This document shows, in pieces, positions 38,891 through 47,556 of a stretch of DNA of 64,000 nt. Both the position numbers and the translations under genes were made by a program. Source of the stretch: Blastococcus colisei (GTDB taxonomy: Bacteria; Actinomycetota; Actinomycetes; Mycobacteriales; Geodermatophilaceae); assembly GCF_006717095.1 (NCBI RefSeq), contig NZ_VFQE01000001.1, positions 3,534,001-3,598,000 on the forward strand, given 5' to 3'. The first letter of the stretch is position 1, and the number at the start of each line of letters is the position of its first letter. Below the pieces are notes generated by a model. The model was given only the letters and a program-made list of their open reading frames with translations, was not told the DNA's origin and did no database searches.

Positions 38891-39780
38891 CCGGCGAGGG
38901 GGTGCTGCGCCCTGCCCTGACGACGGCGCTGGACTCGGCCGGCCTGGATCCGGCCGAGGTGGTGCGCGTCATCCGCCGCGCGCTCGAGGAGGACCTGACG
39001 CTCGGTCCCGACGTCACCACGAACTCGACCGTCCCGGCGGACGCCCGGGCCACCGGTGACGTCGTCCCGCGAACCTCCGGCGTGCTCGCCGGGGTGCCGG
39101 TGGCCGCAGCGGTGTTCGAGCTGGTCGGCGGGCCTGATGTCGAGGTCGGGTTGCACGTCCCCGACGGCGCCACGGCACAGCCGGGGCGGCCGGTGCTGTC
39201 CGTCGTCGGGCCGACCCGGTCGCTGCTCACCGCCGAGCGCACGGCGCTGAACCTGATCAGCCACCTGTCCGGCGTCGCGACGCTGACCCGCCGGTGGGTG
39301 GACGCCGTCGACGGAACGCGGGCCGCCATCCGCGACACCCGCAAGACCACGCCCGGGCTCCGCGCGCTGGAGAAGTACGCGGTCCGGTGCGGTGGCGGGG
39401 TCAACCACCGGATGGCCCTCGGCGACGCCGCGCTGGTCAAGGACAACCACGTGGCCGCGGCAGGCGGGATCACGGCCGCGGTGGACGCGGTCCGCGCCCA
39501 TGCGCCGGGCGTCCCGCTCGAGGTCGAGTGCGACACGCTCGACCAGGTGCGCGAGGCCGTCGCGGTCGGCGTCGAACTCGTGCTGCTGGACAACTTCTCG
39601 CTCGAGGACACCCGCGCGGCCGTGGATCTGATGCGCGGATCCGGGGTGCGCCTGGAGGCTAGCGGTGGGCTCTCGCTGGACCGGGCTCCGGAGGTCGCGG
39701 CGACCGGCGTCGACTACCTCGCCGTCGGCGCGCTGACCCACAGCGCCCCGGTGCTCGACCTCGGCTTCGACCTACGCTGA
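38887..39780 (+). CDS. nadC: nicotinate-nucleotide pyrophosphorylase (carboxylating)
   Basis: Quinolinate phosphoribosyltransferase of 297 residues, converting quinolinate and PRPP to nicotinate mononucleotide. Key segments are EDLTLGPDVTT, ERTALNLISHLSGVAT, the substrate-binding RDTRKTTPGLRALEKYAV, GGGVNHRMAL, the Lys in LVKDNH and the C-terminal SGGLSL. Its ATG overlaps the nadB stop. It ends the operon, followed by a palindromic repeat. Confidence 0.97.
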   Translation: MTGEGVLRPALTTALDSAGLDPAEVVRVIRRALEEDLTLGPDVTTNSTVPADARATGDVVPRTSGVLAGVPVAAAVFELVGGPDVEVGLHVPDGATAQPGRPVLSVVGPTRSLLTAERTALNLISHLSGVATLTRRWVDAVDGTRAAIRDTRKTTPGLRALEKYAVRCGGGVNHRMALGDAALVKDNHVAAAGGITAAVDAVRAHAPGVPLEVECDTLDQVREAVAVGVELVLLDNFSLEDTRAAVDLMRGSGVRLEASGGLSLDRAPEVAATGVDYLAVGALTHSAPVLDLGFDLR

Positions 39781-39788
39781 CTGAGCCA

Positions 39789-39847
39789 GGTATAGGTACC
39801 TATACATGCGGTTCGGGCCCGAAAACACAGGCATAGGTACCTATACC
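39789..39847. repeat. palindromic repeat with GGTATAGGTACCTAT arms
   Basis: Arms 39789-39803 and 39833-39847 are exact reverse complements. Each arm also overlaps its own short palindrome (GTATAGGTACCTATAC at 39790-39805 and ATAGGTACCTAT at 39833-39844). The spacer has a GGGCCC centre. It lies between convergent nadC and the LLM gene and resembles the element at 16163-16212. Confidence 0.7.
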
Positions 39848-39864
39848 CAGGAGCGGGGGCGGGA

Positions 39865-40950
39865 TCAGGCGGTGCGCTGGACCGGGTGCACCCAGCCGAT
39901 CGCCGGGGCGACGTGCCGCACGATGTTCTCCAGCAGCCGGGCGTTGTAGTCCACGCCCAGCATGTTGGGCACCGTGATCAGCAGCGTGTCGGCCTCCTGC
40001 ACGGCGGCGTCCTTCGCCAGTTCCTCGGCCAGCGCATCGGGCTCGCCGACGTAGCTCTTGCCGAACCGGGCCCGCACGCCCTCGAGGACGCCGACCTGGT
40101 CCTCGCCGGACCGCTCGCCGCCGAAGTAGGCGCGGTCCTCGTCGCTCACGATCGGCAGCACGCTGCGGCTCACGGAGACGCGCGGCTCACGTCCCCACCC
40201 GGCCTGCGCCCACGCGGCCCGGAACCGCGCGATCTGCTCGGCCTGAAGCTCGTCGAACGGCACGCCGGTGTCCTCCACGAGCAGCGTCGAGCTCATCAGG
40301 TTCATCCCCTGCTGCGCGGTCCACTCGGCCGTCGCCCTGGTGCCCGAACCCCACCAGATCCGCTCGCGGAGTCCCGGCGACTGCGGCTGGATCGCGAGGC
40401 GGCCCCGCGCACCTCCGGTCATCCGGGGATCGGCCTCGACCACGGTCTGACCCTCGAGGGCGACCAGGAACAGCGCGGTCTTGTCACGCGCCAGGTCGGC
40501 GTCGTTCACACCCTCCGGCGGTACGTAGCCGAACGCCTCCGACCCACGCAACGCCGTCTCCGGTGAGCCCCGGCTGATGCCCAGCTGCAGCCGGCCGTCG
40601 GCGAGCAGGTCGGTCGCGGCGGCCTCCTCGGCCATGTACAGCGGGTTCTCGTAGCGCATGTCCACGACGCCGGTGCCGATCTCGATCCGGCTGGTGCGGG
40701 CGGCCATCGCCGCCAGCAAGGGGAACGGCGAGGCCAGCTGCCGCGCGAAGTGGTGGACGCGCACGTAGGCGCCGTCCACACCGATCTCCTCGGCTGCCAC
40801 GGCCAGTTCGACGCTCTGCACCAGCGCGTCCCGCCCGGTGCGCACCTGCGACCCGGGGATGGGCTGCCAGTGCCCGAAGGACAGGAACCCGATCTTCTTC
40901 TCCACGGCACGTGGAGCGCTCGGTGCCCACGACCTGTTCCCGAGGGTCAT
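39865..40950 (-). CDS. LLM-class flavin-dependent oxidoreductase
   Basis: Bacterial luciferase-like TIM-barrel oxidoreductase of about 361 residues. Typical segments are KIGFLSFGHW at the start, VRVHHFARQLASPFPLLAAMAARTSRIEIGTGV, and RLQLGISRGSPE. These enzymes use FMN or F420; since fbiC is present in this window, F420 use is possible. The substrate is unknown. ATG at 40950 is given; a GTG at 40905, just before EKKIGF, matches usual family starts and may be the true one. Confidence 0.85.
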   Translation of the reverse strand: MTLGNRSWAPSAPRAVEKKIGFLSFGHWQPIPGSQVRTGRDALVQSVELAVAAEEIGVDGAYVRVHHFARQLASPFPLLAAMAARTSRIEIGTGVVDMRYENPLYMAEEAAATDLLADGRLQLGISRGSPETALRGSEAFGYVPPEGVNDADLARDKTALFLVALEGQTVVEADPRMTGGARGRLAIQPQSPGLRERIWWGSGTRATAEWTAQQGMNLMSSTLLVEDTGVPFDELQAEQIARFRAAWAQAGWGREPRVSVSRSVLPIVSDEDRAYFGGERSGEDQVGVLEGVRARFGKSYVGEPDALAEELAKDAAVQEADTLLITVPNMLGVDYNARLLENIVRHVAPAIGWVHPVQRTA

Positions 40951-41098
40951 CCGCGCGGGAGGGTCGCCGCCCTCGCGGTGTACGGCGCAGTCGGCAGCTG
41001 TACCGCGAGGTCGACGGGCGACCCCGCGCACAGATGTGACGGGCCGGTCCCCGTCGCTTGGCACAAAGCGCCCACAGACATGAGGGAACTAACGCACT

Positions 41099-43111
41099 GT
41101 GACGGCACGATCACGACTCTCCGTGAGGAGGTTCCGTCACTTCCCGCCCACGATGGGTGACCCTGTGCTGGTGAGTCTTCCTGCCTCCGAGGTGCCCCCG
41201 ACGCCCGCAGGACCTCCCGGCAGCGCCGCCGGGCAGCGCATGCGGGCCATCGACACCCTCCTCGCCGACCGGGGGCAGCTGTTCCAGGCGCTGTTCCTGT
41301 CCGCACCGATCCCCAAGGCGCTGGTCGGCCTCGACGGGCACATCCTGGTGGCCAACCCCATGCTCTGCGCCCTCACCGGGCGGACCGCGGAGGAGCTGAC
41401 CGGCCGGCACGTCGACCTCTTCGCCCATCCGGACGACCCGCCGGTGGCCGACCTCGGCCTCGTACCGGCGGCGAACGAGCCGGCCGACCTCGACCCGCAC
41501 CTGCTGCTGGACGGCGAGCGCCGCCTCCGCCGCTCCGACAGCACGGAGCTGTGGGTCGTCCAGTCCCACGAGCTCGTGCGGCACAACAACGGCGCGGCAC
41601 AGTTCGCCGTCCTCTCCCTCGTCGACGTCACCGACCGTCGCCGTGCGGAGGACGACCTGGTCCGCCGCGCCTACACCGACCCGCTCACCGGGCTGCCCAA
41701 CCGGCGGGCCCTGACCGACCGGCTCCGCCACGCCGTCGCGCTGTCCCGCCGCCGCGATCTGCACGTCGGTCTGGTGCACCTCAACATCGACCGCTTCAAG
41801 GCCGTCAACGACTCCCTGGGCCACGAGGCGGGCGACCTCCTGCTCAGCCAGGTGGCCGACCGGCTCCGCTGGAGCACCCGCGTCGAGGACACCGCCGTCC
41901 GGCTCGGTGCCGACGAGTTCCTCGTCGTGGCCGAGGACGTCGAGGACCTCGACGGCCTGCGCGCCCTGGCCGACCGGCTGCTGGCCGTCCTGGACGAGCC
42001 CTTCCTCGTCCAGGACCGCGAGCTCACGCTCTCGGCGAGCGTCGGCCTCACCCTCGGCTCGGACACGACGCCCGACGACCTGCTGCGCCAGGCGCAGAGC
42101 GCACTCACCCGCGCCAAGGCCGACGGCAGCCGGGCGCGGATCGAGGTGCACGAGGGTGCGCTCAGCCGGGACGACGTCGACGCGCTCCAGCTGGAGACCG
42201 ACCTCAAGCACGCGCTCGACAACGAGGAGCTGCGGCTCTTCTACCAGCCGATCGTCCACCTCGCGGACGAGACGCTGCTGGGCTACGAGGCACTCGTGCG
42301 CTGGGAGCACCCCACCCGCGGGCTGCTCCCCCCGGGTGCCTTCCTCGACGCCGCCGAGAACAACCGGCTCACCTCCAAGCTCGGCGCATGGGTGCTGCAC
42401 CGCGCCTGCACCGACGCCGCCGCGTGGCCCGACGACCTGCGCGTGCACGTCAACGTCTCCGCACGGCACCTCGCCGAGGAGGGCTTCAGCGAGCTGGTCG
42501 CCGAGGCGCTGGCGGTCTCGGGGCTTGCCCCGCACCGGCTCGAGCTGGAGATCACCGAGTCGACGGCGCTGTTCGCGGCCGAGGCCACCCTGCACTCGGT
42601 CGCCGTCGTCACCGACCAGGGCGTGACGCTGGCGCTCGATGACTTCGGCACCGGCTACTCGGCGATCACCGCGCTGCACCGGCTCCCGATCCACACCGTC
42701 AAGATCGACCGCTCCTTCGTCGCCGACGTCGTCACCGAGCCCTCCACGGCCGCCCTCGTGCAGGGGCTGCTCCAGCTCGGCCGCGGCATGGGGCTCCAGG
42801 TCATCGCGGAGGGCATCGAGGACCTGGACCAGGCGGCCTGGCTGCTCGACCACGGCTGCGCCATGGCCCAGGGTTACGCATTCGGCCGCCCCGCACCGCT
42901 GCCGAGCCCGGCCGAGGTGTTCATCGGCGAGATGACCGACGCCCCGGCCGAGCACGTCGCCGGCGAGCTGCTGCCCGTGGAGCGGGAGATCCCCGCGGTG
43001 CCGCGGCAGCGCAGCGAGCCGACGCTCCGGCAGACCGACCTCGACGACACCGGCGCGTTCGCCACGGGTGCCCTGTCCGAGGAGCCCGCCGACCCCGACG
43101 CGCAGGACTGA
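41099..43111 (+). CDS. PAS-GGDEF-EAL cyclic-di-GMP protein
   Basis: Signalling protein of 670 residues with a PAS sensor (about 60-185, APIPKALVGLDGHILVANPM), a GGDEF domain (about 195-350) and an EAL domain (about 365-620). The GGDEF signature reads RLGADEF, so the second Gly is Ala and cyclase activity is doubtful. The EAL domain keeps YEALVRW, NVSARHL, ELEITES, LDDFGTGYS, KIDRSF and IAEGIED, so it is probably an active c-di-GMP phosphodiesterase. No membrane helix is seen. The start is uncertain: GTG at 41099 is used, and ATG at 41153 is an alternative. Confidence 0.9.
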   Translation: MTARSRLSVRRFRHFPPTMGDPVLVSLPASEVPPTPAGPPGSAAGQRMRAIDTLLADRGQLFQALFLSAPIPKALVGLDGHILVANPMLCALTGRTAEELTGRHVDLFAHPDDPPVADLGLVPAANEPADLDPHLLLDGERRLRRSDSTELWVVQSHELVRHNNGAAQFAVLSLVDVTDRRRAEDDLVRRAYTDPLTGLPNRRALTDRLRHAVALSRRRDLHVGLVHLNIDRFKAVNDSLGHEAGDLLLSQVADRLRWSTRVEDTAVRLGADEFLVVAEDVEDLDGLRALADRLLAVLDEPFLVQDRELTLSASVGLTLGSDTTPDDLLRQAQSALTRAKADGSRARIEVHEGALSRDDVDALQLETDLKHALDNEELRLFYQPIVHLADETLLGYEALVRWEHPTRGLLPPGAFLDAAENNRLTSKLGAWVLHRACTDAAAWPDDLRVHVNVSARHLAEEGFSELVAEALAVSGLAPHRLELEITESTALFAAEATLHSVAVVTDQGVTLALDDFGTGYSAITALHRLPIHTVKIDRSFVADVVTEPSTAALVQGLLQLGRGMGLQVIAEGIEDLDQAAWLLDHGCAMAQGYAFGRPAPLPSPAEVFIGEMTDAPAEHVAGELLPVEREIPAVPRQRSEPTLRQTDLDDTGAFATGALSEEPADPDAQD

Positions 43112-43171
43112 GCAGCAGCGAGGACGTACTGCACGCGCGGGAAACAGCAGGCGGACGCCAGGATGGCGGCC

Positions 43172-43957
43172 ATGCGTATCGACGTCGCCGCCACCCTCAC
43201 CGTGAGCTCCCCGGAGCCGGCGACCGCGCTGCTGCAGATCGCCGTCGCCGATCCGGTAGCCGAGCAGCTCACCGTGCTCTCCGGCGGCACCGCCGTGGAG
43301 CCTGAGGAGTTCGAGGTGAACGGCGCCCGGGTGCACCGGCTGCAGCTCCTCGCGGGCGACACGACGGTCACGTACTCGGCGTCGGCCCAGGACGGCGGGT
43401 CCCCGCGGAAGGTCTCCTCCGCCGAGTGGGCCGAGGCCCTGCGCCCGAGCCGCTACTGCCCCTCCGACCAGCTCGAGGGGTTCGCGGGCACCGAGTTCGA
43501 CCGGACGCTCCCCCGCGCCCGGCTGGTCAGCACCGTCGCGGACTGGGTGCACCGCCGGCTGGTCTACACGTCGGGCGCCAGCCGCCCCGTCGACACCGCC
43601 GTCGACACGCTGCTCGCCGGCCGGGGCGTGTGCCGGGACTACGCGCATCTGACGGTCACCCTGCTCAGGGCCCTGGAGATCCCGGCACGCCTGGTGGCGG
43701 TCTACGCGCCGGGGCTCGCGCCGATGGACTTCCACGCCGTCGTCGAGGCCGAGGTCGACGGCGTCTGGTCCGTGGTCGACGCCACCCGCCTCGCACCGAC
43801 CAGGTCGCTGGTGCGCATCTGCTCGGGCCGGGACGCCGCCGACACCGCGTTCCTGTCCCTGTTCGGCGGGGTGGCGCAGTTCCGCACGATGCGCGTCACG
43901 GCGACGACGGACGGCCCGCTGCCGGCTCCGGACGAGGCTCCGTTCCCGCTGCCCTGA
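43172..43957 (+). CDS. transglutaminase-like family protein
   Basis: A 261-residue papain-fold protein of the transglutaminase-like superfamily. The catalytic triad is visible: Cys in GRGVCRDYAHLTVTLLRAL, His in MDFHAVVEAEVDG and Asp in VVDATRLAP. An N-terminal beta-rich domain (about 1-105) precedes it. It probably acts as a peptidase or amidase rather than a cross-linker. ATG at 43172 follows AGGA; ATG at 43163 is possible. Its last 62 bp overlap the end of the convergent gene. Confidence 0.85.
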   Translation: MRIDVAATLTVSSPEPATALLQIAVADPVAEQLTVLSGGTAVEPEEFEVNGARVHRLQLLAGDTTVTYSASAQDGGSPRKVSSAEWAEALRPSRYCPSDQLEGFAGTEFDRTLPRARLVSTVADWVHRRLVYTSGASRPVDTAVDTLLAGRGVCRDYAHLTVTLLRALEIPARLVAVYAPGLAPMDFHAVVEAEVDGVWSVVDATRLAPTRSLVRICSGRDAADTAFLSLFGGVAQFRTMRVTATTDGPLPAPDEAPFPLP

Positions 43958-44879
43958 CCCCGTTCCCGAGTGCCCGGATGCCGTTCCAGGCCACATCCGG
44001 CCGCGGCAGCGAGCGCTTCTCGAGATAGCCCGCGGCGGCACGCCGCAGCCGGCGGATCTCGCGGACCAGCGCGAACGGACCGACCGCGCCCGCGCCATCG
44101 ACGACCCGCTCGGGCTGGAAGGTCCACACGTCGGTCGCGATCAGCTCCCCGGTCACGACGACGCTGCGCAGCGACCACAGTCTCTCGTCGTGCCCGTGTG
44201 CCAGCAGGCTGGCCGGCCCCTCGCGCAGCGACTCGTCGGGCGGTACGTCGAGCCGCAACCGCCCCGCGGCGCCCGGTCCAGTGACGCGGGCCCGCTGGAG
44301 GCTCGGCATACCGTCGTCCGTCCGGGTCGCGAGGACGGCGCTGGGATAGGCCGCCAGCTCGGCCAGCGCCCGTGCGGAGACGCCGTCCGGGACACCGGTG
44401 AACACCGTCGCGGGGCCCGCGGGCAACGGCGGCCGCGTGATCCACGCCGTCGGCGTGACCGTGATCAGCAGCCGCATGTAGTACCAGTCGAACAGCCGCC
44501 GGGTGACCACGTTGCGGGAGTACACGTGGTTGAACGGCTGGCGCTCGTGCAGCCGCCGCCAGTACTCCGGCGCGCCGGCGACGTCGGTGACGATCTCGTC
44601 CGGACAGCGGGCGCGCCCCTGCACGAGCACCTGCGGAGCCCCCGCCATGCCGCTCCCCGTGGGCTCGCTGAACAGCAGCGCCACGCGGTCGTCGCGGCGG
44701 ATGTTGTAGGCCTTCTGCGGCAGCGCGATCGACGTGGTGATCAGGAAGGTGCCGTCCGATCGGTAGAGCACGGCCGTCGGCCAGGTGATCGGGACGCCGG
44801 ACCTCGTGAGGGTGGCGAACTCGCATGTCCGGTAACGATCGACCACCTCCAGCACCTGCGGATCCGACGGCGGCGTCAT
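43896..44879 (-). CDS. pyridoxamine 5'-phosphate oxidase-fold (PPOX) protein, double domain
   Basis: A 327-residue protein with two split-barrel flavin-binding domains of the PPOX type (about 10-150, e.g. FATLTRSGVPITWPTAVLYRSDGTFLITTS, and about 160-280, AVLATRTDDGMPSLQRARV). Members bind FMN, F420 or haem; the cofactor is unknown here. ATG at 44879 follows GAGGAG. The C-terminal 30 or so residues are Pro/Arg-rich and are encoded in the 62 bp shared with the convergent transglutaminase-like gene. Confidence 0.78.
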   Translation of the reverse strand: MTPPSDPQVLEVVDRYRTCEFATLTRSGVPITWPTAVLYRSDGTFLITTSIALPQKAYNIRRDDRVALLFSEPTGSGMAGAPQVLVQGRARCPDEIVTDVAGAPEYWRRLHERQPFNHVYSRNVVTRRLFDWYYMRLLITVTPTAWITRPPLPAGPATVFTGVPDGVSARALAELAAYPSAVLATRTDDGMPSLQRARVTGPGAAGRLRLDVPPDESLREGPASLLAHGHDERLWSLRSVVVTGELIATDVWTFQPERVVDGAGAVGPFALVREIRRLRRAAAGYLEKRSLPRPDVAWNGIRALGNGVRAAGTEPRPEPAAGRPSSP

Positions 44880-44928
44880 CCGGGACTCCTCGGGGCGGCG
44901 TGACTGCCCAGAGGGTGGCAGCAGCGGG

Positions 44929-46341
44929 TCAGCCGCGGTAGGCCTCCAGCAGCCGCAGCCAGATCTCGCTGACCGTCGGGTAGGCGGGCACGGCGTGCCA
45001 GAGCCGGCGGATCGGCACCTCGCCGACGACGGCGATCGTCGCGGCCTGCAGCAGCTCACCCACGGCCGGCCCGACGAACGTCAGACCGAGCAGCACGTCG
45101 CGGTCGGTGTCGATGACCGCGATCGCCCTCCCCTCGTAGCCGTCGGCGAACAGCGACGAGCCGGCCACCTCCAGCGGGATGTCGACGACCCGGTGCGGGA
45201 GGCCGGCGTCGTCTGCCTCTTTCGCGGTGCGGCCCACGCTGGCCACCTGCGGGACGGTGAAGACGACCGACGGCGTGGCGTACCGGTCCGCCGTGGCGAC
45301 GAACGGCGACCAGTCCGAGGTGTCGACGTCCTCCCCCGTCGCCCGGGCGACGATCGCCGCCCCGGCCTGGCGCGCCTGGTACTTGCCCATGTGCGTGAGC
45401 AGGGCGCGGCCGTTGACGTCGCCCACTCCGTAGAGCCAGGACGATCCGTCCACCCGGAGCGTGTCGTCCACCTCGAGGTAGTTCCCGGGCTCCAGTCCGA
45501 CGACGTCCAGCCCCACGTCGCCGGTACGGGCGGCGCGGCCGACGGCGACGAGCACCTCGTCGCCACGGAACTCGCCGCCCGAGGTCGTCAGCACGACCTC
45601 GCCGTCGTCACGCCGGGCGGCGGTGACGTCGGTGTCCAGCCGGACGTCGACACCGCTGTCCCGCAGGGACCGGGCCACCGCGTCGCCCGCCGCCGGCTCC
45701 ATGCCCTCCAGCAGCCGGTCGCCCCGCTGCAGAACGGTGACCTGGGAACCCAGCGCCTGCCAGGCGGTCGCCATCTCGCAGCCCACGTAGCCCCCGCCCA
45801 GCACCAGCAGCCGGCCGGGCGCCTCCTTGGCGCTGGTCGCCTCCCGCGGGCCCCAGGGGTCGACGTCGGCCAGCCCGTCGATCGGAGGCGTGGCGGACAT
45901 CGACCCCGTGCACACGGCGACCGCGTGCCGCGCGGTCAGGCGGGTCTCGGTGCCGTCGGCGGCAGTGACGACGACGGTGCGCTCGCCGGCCAGCCGTCCG
46001 GTGCCGCGGATCAGGTCGATCCCGGCGCCCTGGACCCACTCGACCTGACCGGAGTCGTCCCAGTGCGAGGTGAACGAGCTGCGGCGTTCCAGCGTGGCCG
46101 CGACGTCCTGCTCACCGGTGACCGCCTGCCTCGCCCCGTCGACGTCACGGGCCTCGGAGAGCACCTCCGTGCCGCGCAGCAGCGCCTTGCTGGGCATGCA
46201 CGCCCAGTAGGAGCACTCGCCGCCGACCAGTTCGCTCTCCACGAGGACGGCGGTCAACCCACCCCGGACGACGACGTCGGCGACGTTCTCCCCCGTCGAC
46301 CCGGCCCCGAGGACGACGACGTCATAGCTCTGCTCAGTCAC
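44929..46341 (-). CDS. lipoamide-dehydrogenase-like flavoprotein disulfide reductase
   Basis: FAD- and NAD(P)-dependent oxidoreductase of 470 residues. FAD motif VVLGAGSTGENVAD is at the N-terminus, the redox disulfide lies in GGECSYWACMPSKALL, the NAD(P) motif is LVLGGGYVGCEMAT, and GVGDVNG precedes the dimer domain. The partner-subunit catalytic His expected in an HPTxSE motif is Tyr (AYPTVSE). It is therefore not a standard lipoamide dehydrogenase; a quinone or other disulfide substrate is more likely. GTG at 46341 is used. It is divergent from the flavin reductase gene, 35 bp apart. Confidence 0.85.
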   Translation of the reverse strand: MTEQSYDVVVLGAGSTGENVADVVVRGGLTAVLVESELVGGECSYWACMPSKALLRGTEVLSEARDVDGARQAVTGEQDVAATLERRSSFTSHWDDSGQVEWVQGAGIDLIRGTGRLAGERTVVVTAADGTETRLTARHAVAVCTGSMSATPPIDGLADVDPWGPREATSAKEAPGRLLVLGGGYVGCEMATAWQALGSQVTVLQRGDRLLEGMEPAAGDAVARSLRDSGVDVRLDTDVTAARRDDGEVVLTTSGGEFRGDEVLVAVGRAARTGDVGLDVVGLEPGNYLEVDDTLRVDGSSWLYGVGDVNGRALLTHMGKYQARQAGAAIVARATGEDVDTSDWSPFVATADRYATPSVVFTVPQVASVGRTAKEADDAGLPHRVVDIPLEVAGSSLFADGYEGRAIAVIDTDRDVLLGLTFVGPAVGELLQAATIAVVGEVPIRRLWHAVPAYPTVSEIWLRLLEAYRG

Positions 46342-46376
46342 ACGCCCCATCCTGTCCGTGTGGTCGACTGGCCGCC

Positions 46377-46889
46377 ATGCCGGTCGATGCCGCCGATTTC
46401 GCCGCCGCCCTGGGGCAGTACGCCGCCGGGGTCTGCCTGCTGACCGTGCGCGACGGGATCGACGACGTCGGGACGACGGTCAGCTCGGTGATGAGCGTGT
46501 CGGCCGCCCCACCGCTGGTCGCCGTCGGGCTCTCGGCCCAGGGCTACCCGGCGGAGGTGCTGGAGGAGGTCGGGACGTGCGGGCTGACGGTGCTCGCGGC
46601 GCAGCACGCGATCGTCGCCTCGCGGTTCGCCTCGGCCGGCCGCCCGAGCGCCCGGCACCTCCTGGAGTCGGTGCCCTGGTCGCGGGCCCCGGGCAGCGAC
46701 GCGATCGTGCTCGACGACGGCCTCGCCGCCCTGGACTGCCGGCTCGAGCGGCTGGTCGAGGCGGGCGACCACGTGGTGGCGCTGCTGGCCGTCGAGGCCG
46801 TGCCGGTGCTCGACGCGGACGCCCGCCCGCTGCTGCGCCTGCGGGGCCGGTACGTCGACGAGTCCGGCTCCCCGCGCCCCCGCGCCTGA
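46377..46889 (+). CDS. flavin reductase (FMN-binding split barrel)
   Basis: A 170-residue flavin reductase-like protein. The family pattern is seen in QYAAGVCLLTVRDG, VSSVMSVSAAPPLVAVGLS and LDCRLERLVEAGDHVVALLAVEAV. It would supply reduced FMN to a flavin monooxygenase, or reduce other acceptors with NAD(P)H. The LLM oxidoreductase at 39.9 kb is one possible partner, but it is not adjacent. ATG at 46377. Confidence 0.88.
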   Translation: MPVDAADFAAALGQYAAGVCLLTVRDGIDDVGTTVSSVMSVSAAPPLVAVGLSAQGYPAEVLEEVGTCGLTVLAAQHAIVASRFASAGRPSARHLLESVPWSRAPGSDAIVLDDGLAALDCRLERLVEAGDHVVALLAVEAVPVLDADARPLLRLRGRYVDESGSPRPRA

Positions 46890-47043
46890 AGGGCGTTCAT
46901 GGCCATAATCGCCTTGACTGTCACATCCACGGCGTCGGCGGTGCTTACCCGTTGTGGAACCCGTACGGCCATCGGCCACCGCAGCAGTGCCCTTCCCCGG
47001 GGTGCGCGGCATGGCGCGGCCCCGGACTGAACGGGGCACCGGC

Positions 47044-47556
47044 ATGTCTCGCGGGCGGGTCGACGTCCGGACGGACCTCGAGCAGGTCTTCCGCAGCAAC
47101 TATGCGGGCGTCGTCGCCGTCGCCGCCCGGGTGCTCGGCTCCCGCGACCAGGCCGAGGACGTCGCCCAGGAGGTCTTCCTCTCCTTCGGCCGCTCCTCGG
47201 TGCCGGCCGACGAGGCCGGCGGCTGGCTGACCGTCGCCGCGACCCACACCGCCCTGAACCTGCTCCGCTCGGGCCGCCGTCGCAGTGCCCGGGAGGAGAA
47301 CGCCTGCGACGGTCCGGCGGTCGTGCCCGACGTCGCCGACCTCGTGATCACCCGCGAGGAGCGCAGCGCCGTCCGGGCCGCGCTCGCCCGGCTGCCGCAC
47401 AAGCAGGCGGTCACGCTGGTGCTCCGGCACAGCGGCCTCAGCTACGCCGAGGTCGCCTCGGCACTCGATCTGTCCCCAGGGAGCGTGGGCACCACCGTGC
47501 GCCGCGCCGAATCCGTGTTGCTCAAGGAGCTGAACCGCCATGCGTCACCCGAGTGA
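47044..47556 (+). CDS. ECF RNA polymerase sigma factor
   Basis: Sigma-70-like factor of 170 residues. Region 2 is QVFRSNYAGVVAVAARVLGSRDQAEDVAQEVFLSF, and region 4 runs over about 110-165 (ALARLPHKQAVTLVLRH, YAEVASALDLSPGSVGTTVRRAE). ATG at 47044 gives the usual length; upstream in-frame ATGs at 47011 and 46954 would add low-complexity residues. Its end overlaps the anti-sigma gene by 17 bp, so the pair is coupled. The 154-bp leader contains TGGAACCC (46953-46960), which could be the -35 of an autoregulated ECF promoter. Confidence 0.9.
   Translation: MSRGRVDVRTDLEQVFRSNYAGVVAVAARVLGSRDQAEDVAQEVFLSFGRSSVPADEAGGWLTVAATHTALNLLRSGRRRSAREENACDGPAVVPDVADLVITREERSAVRAALARLPHKQAVTLVLRHSGLSYAEVASALDLSPGSVGTTVRRAESVLLKELNRHASPE

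Noticed and set aside
41111-44098. 995-aa minus-strand open frame
   Set aside because: Antisense to the GGDEF-EAL and transglutaminase genes; no recognisable domain.
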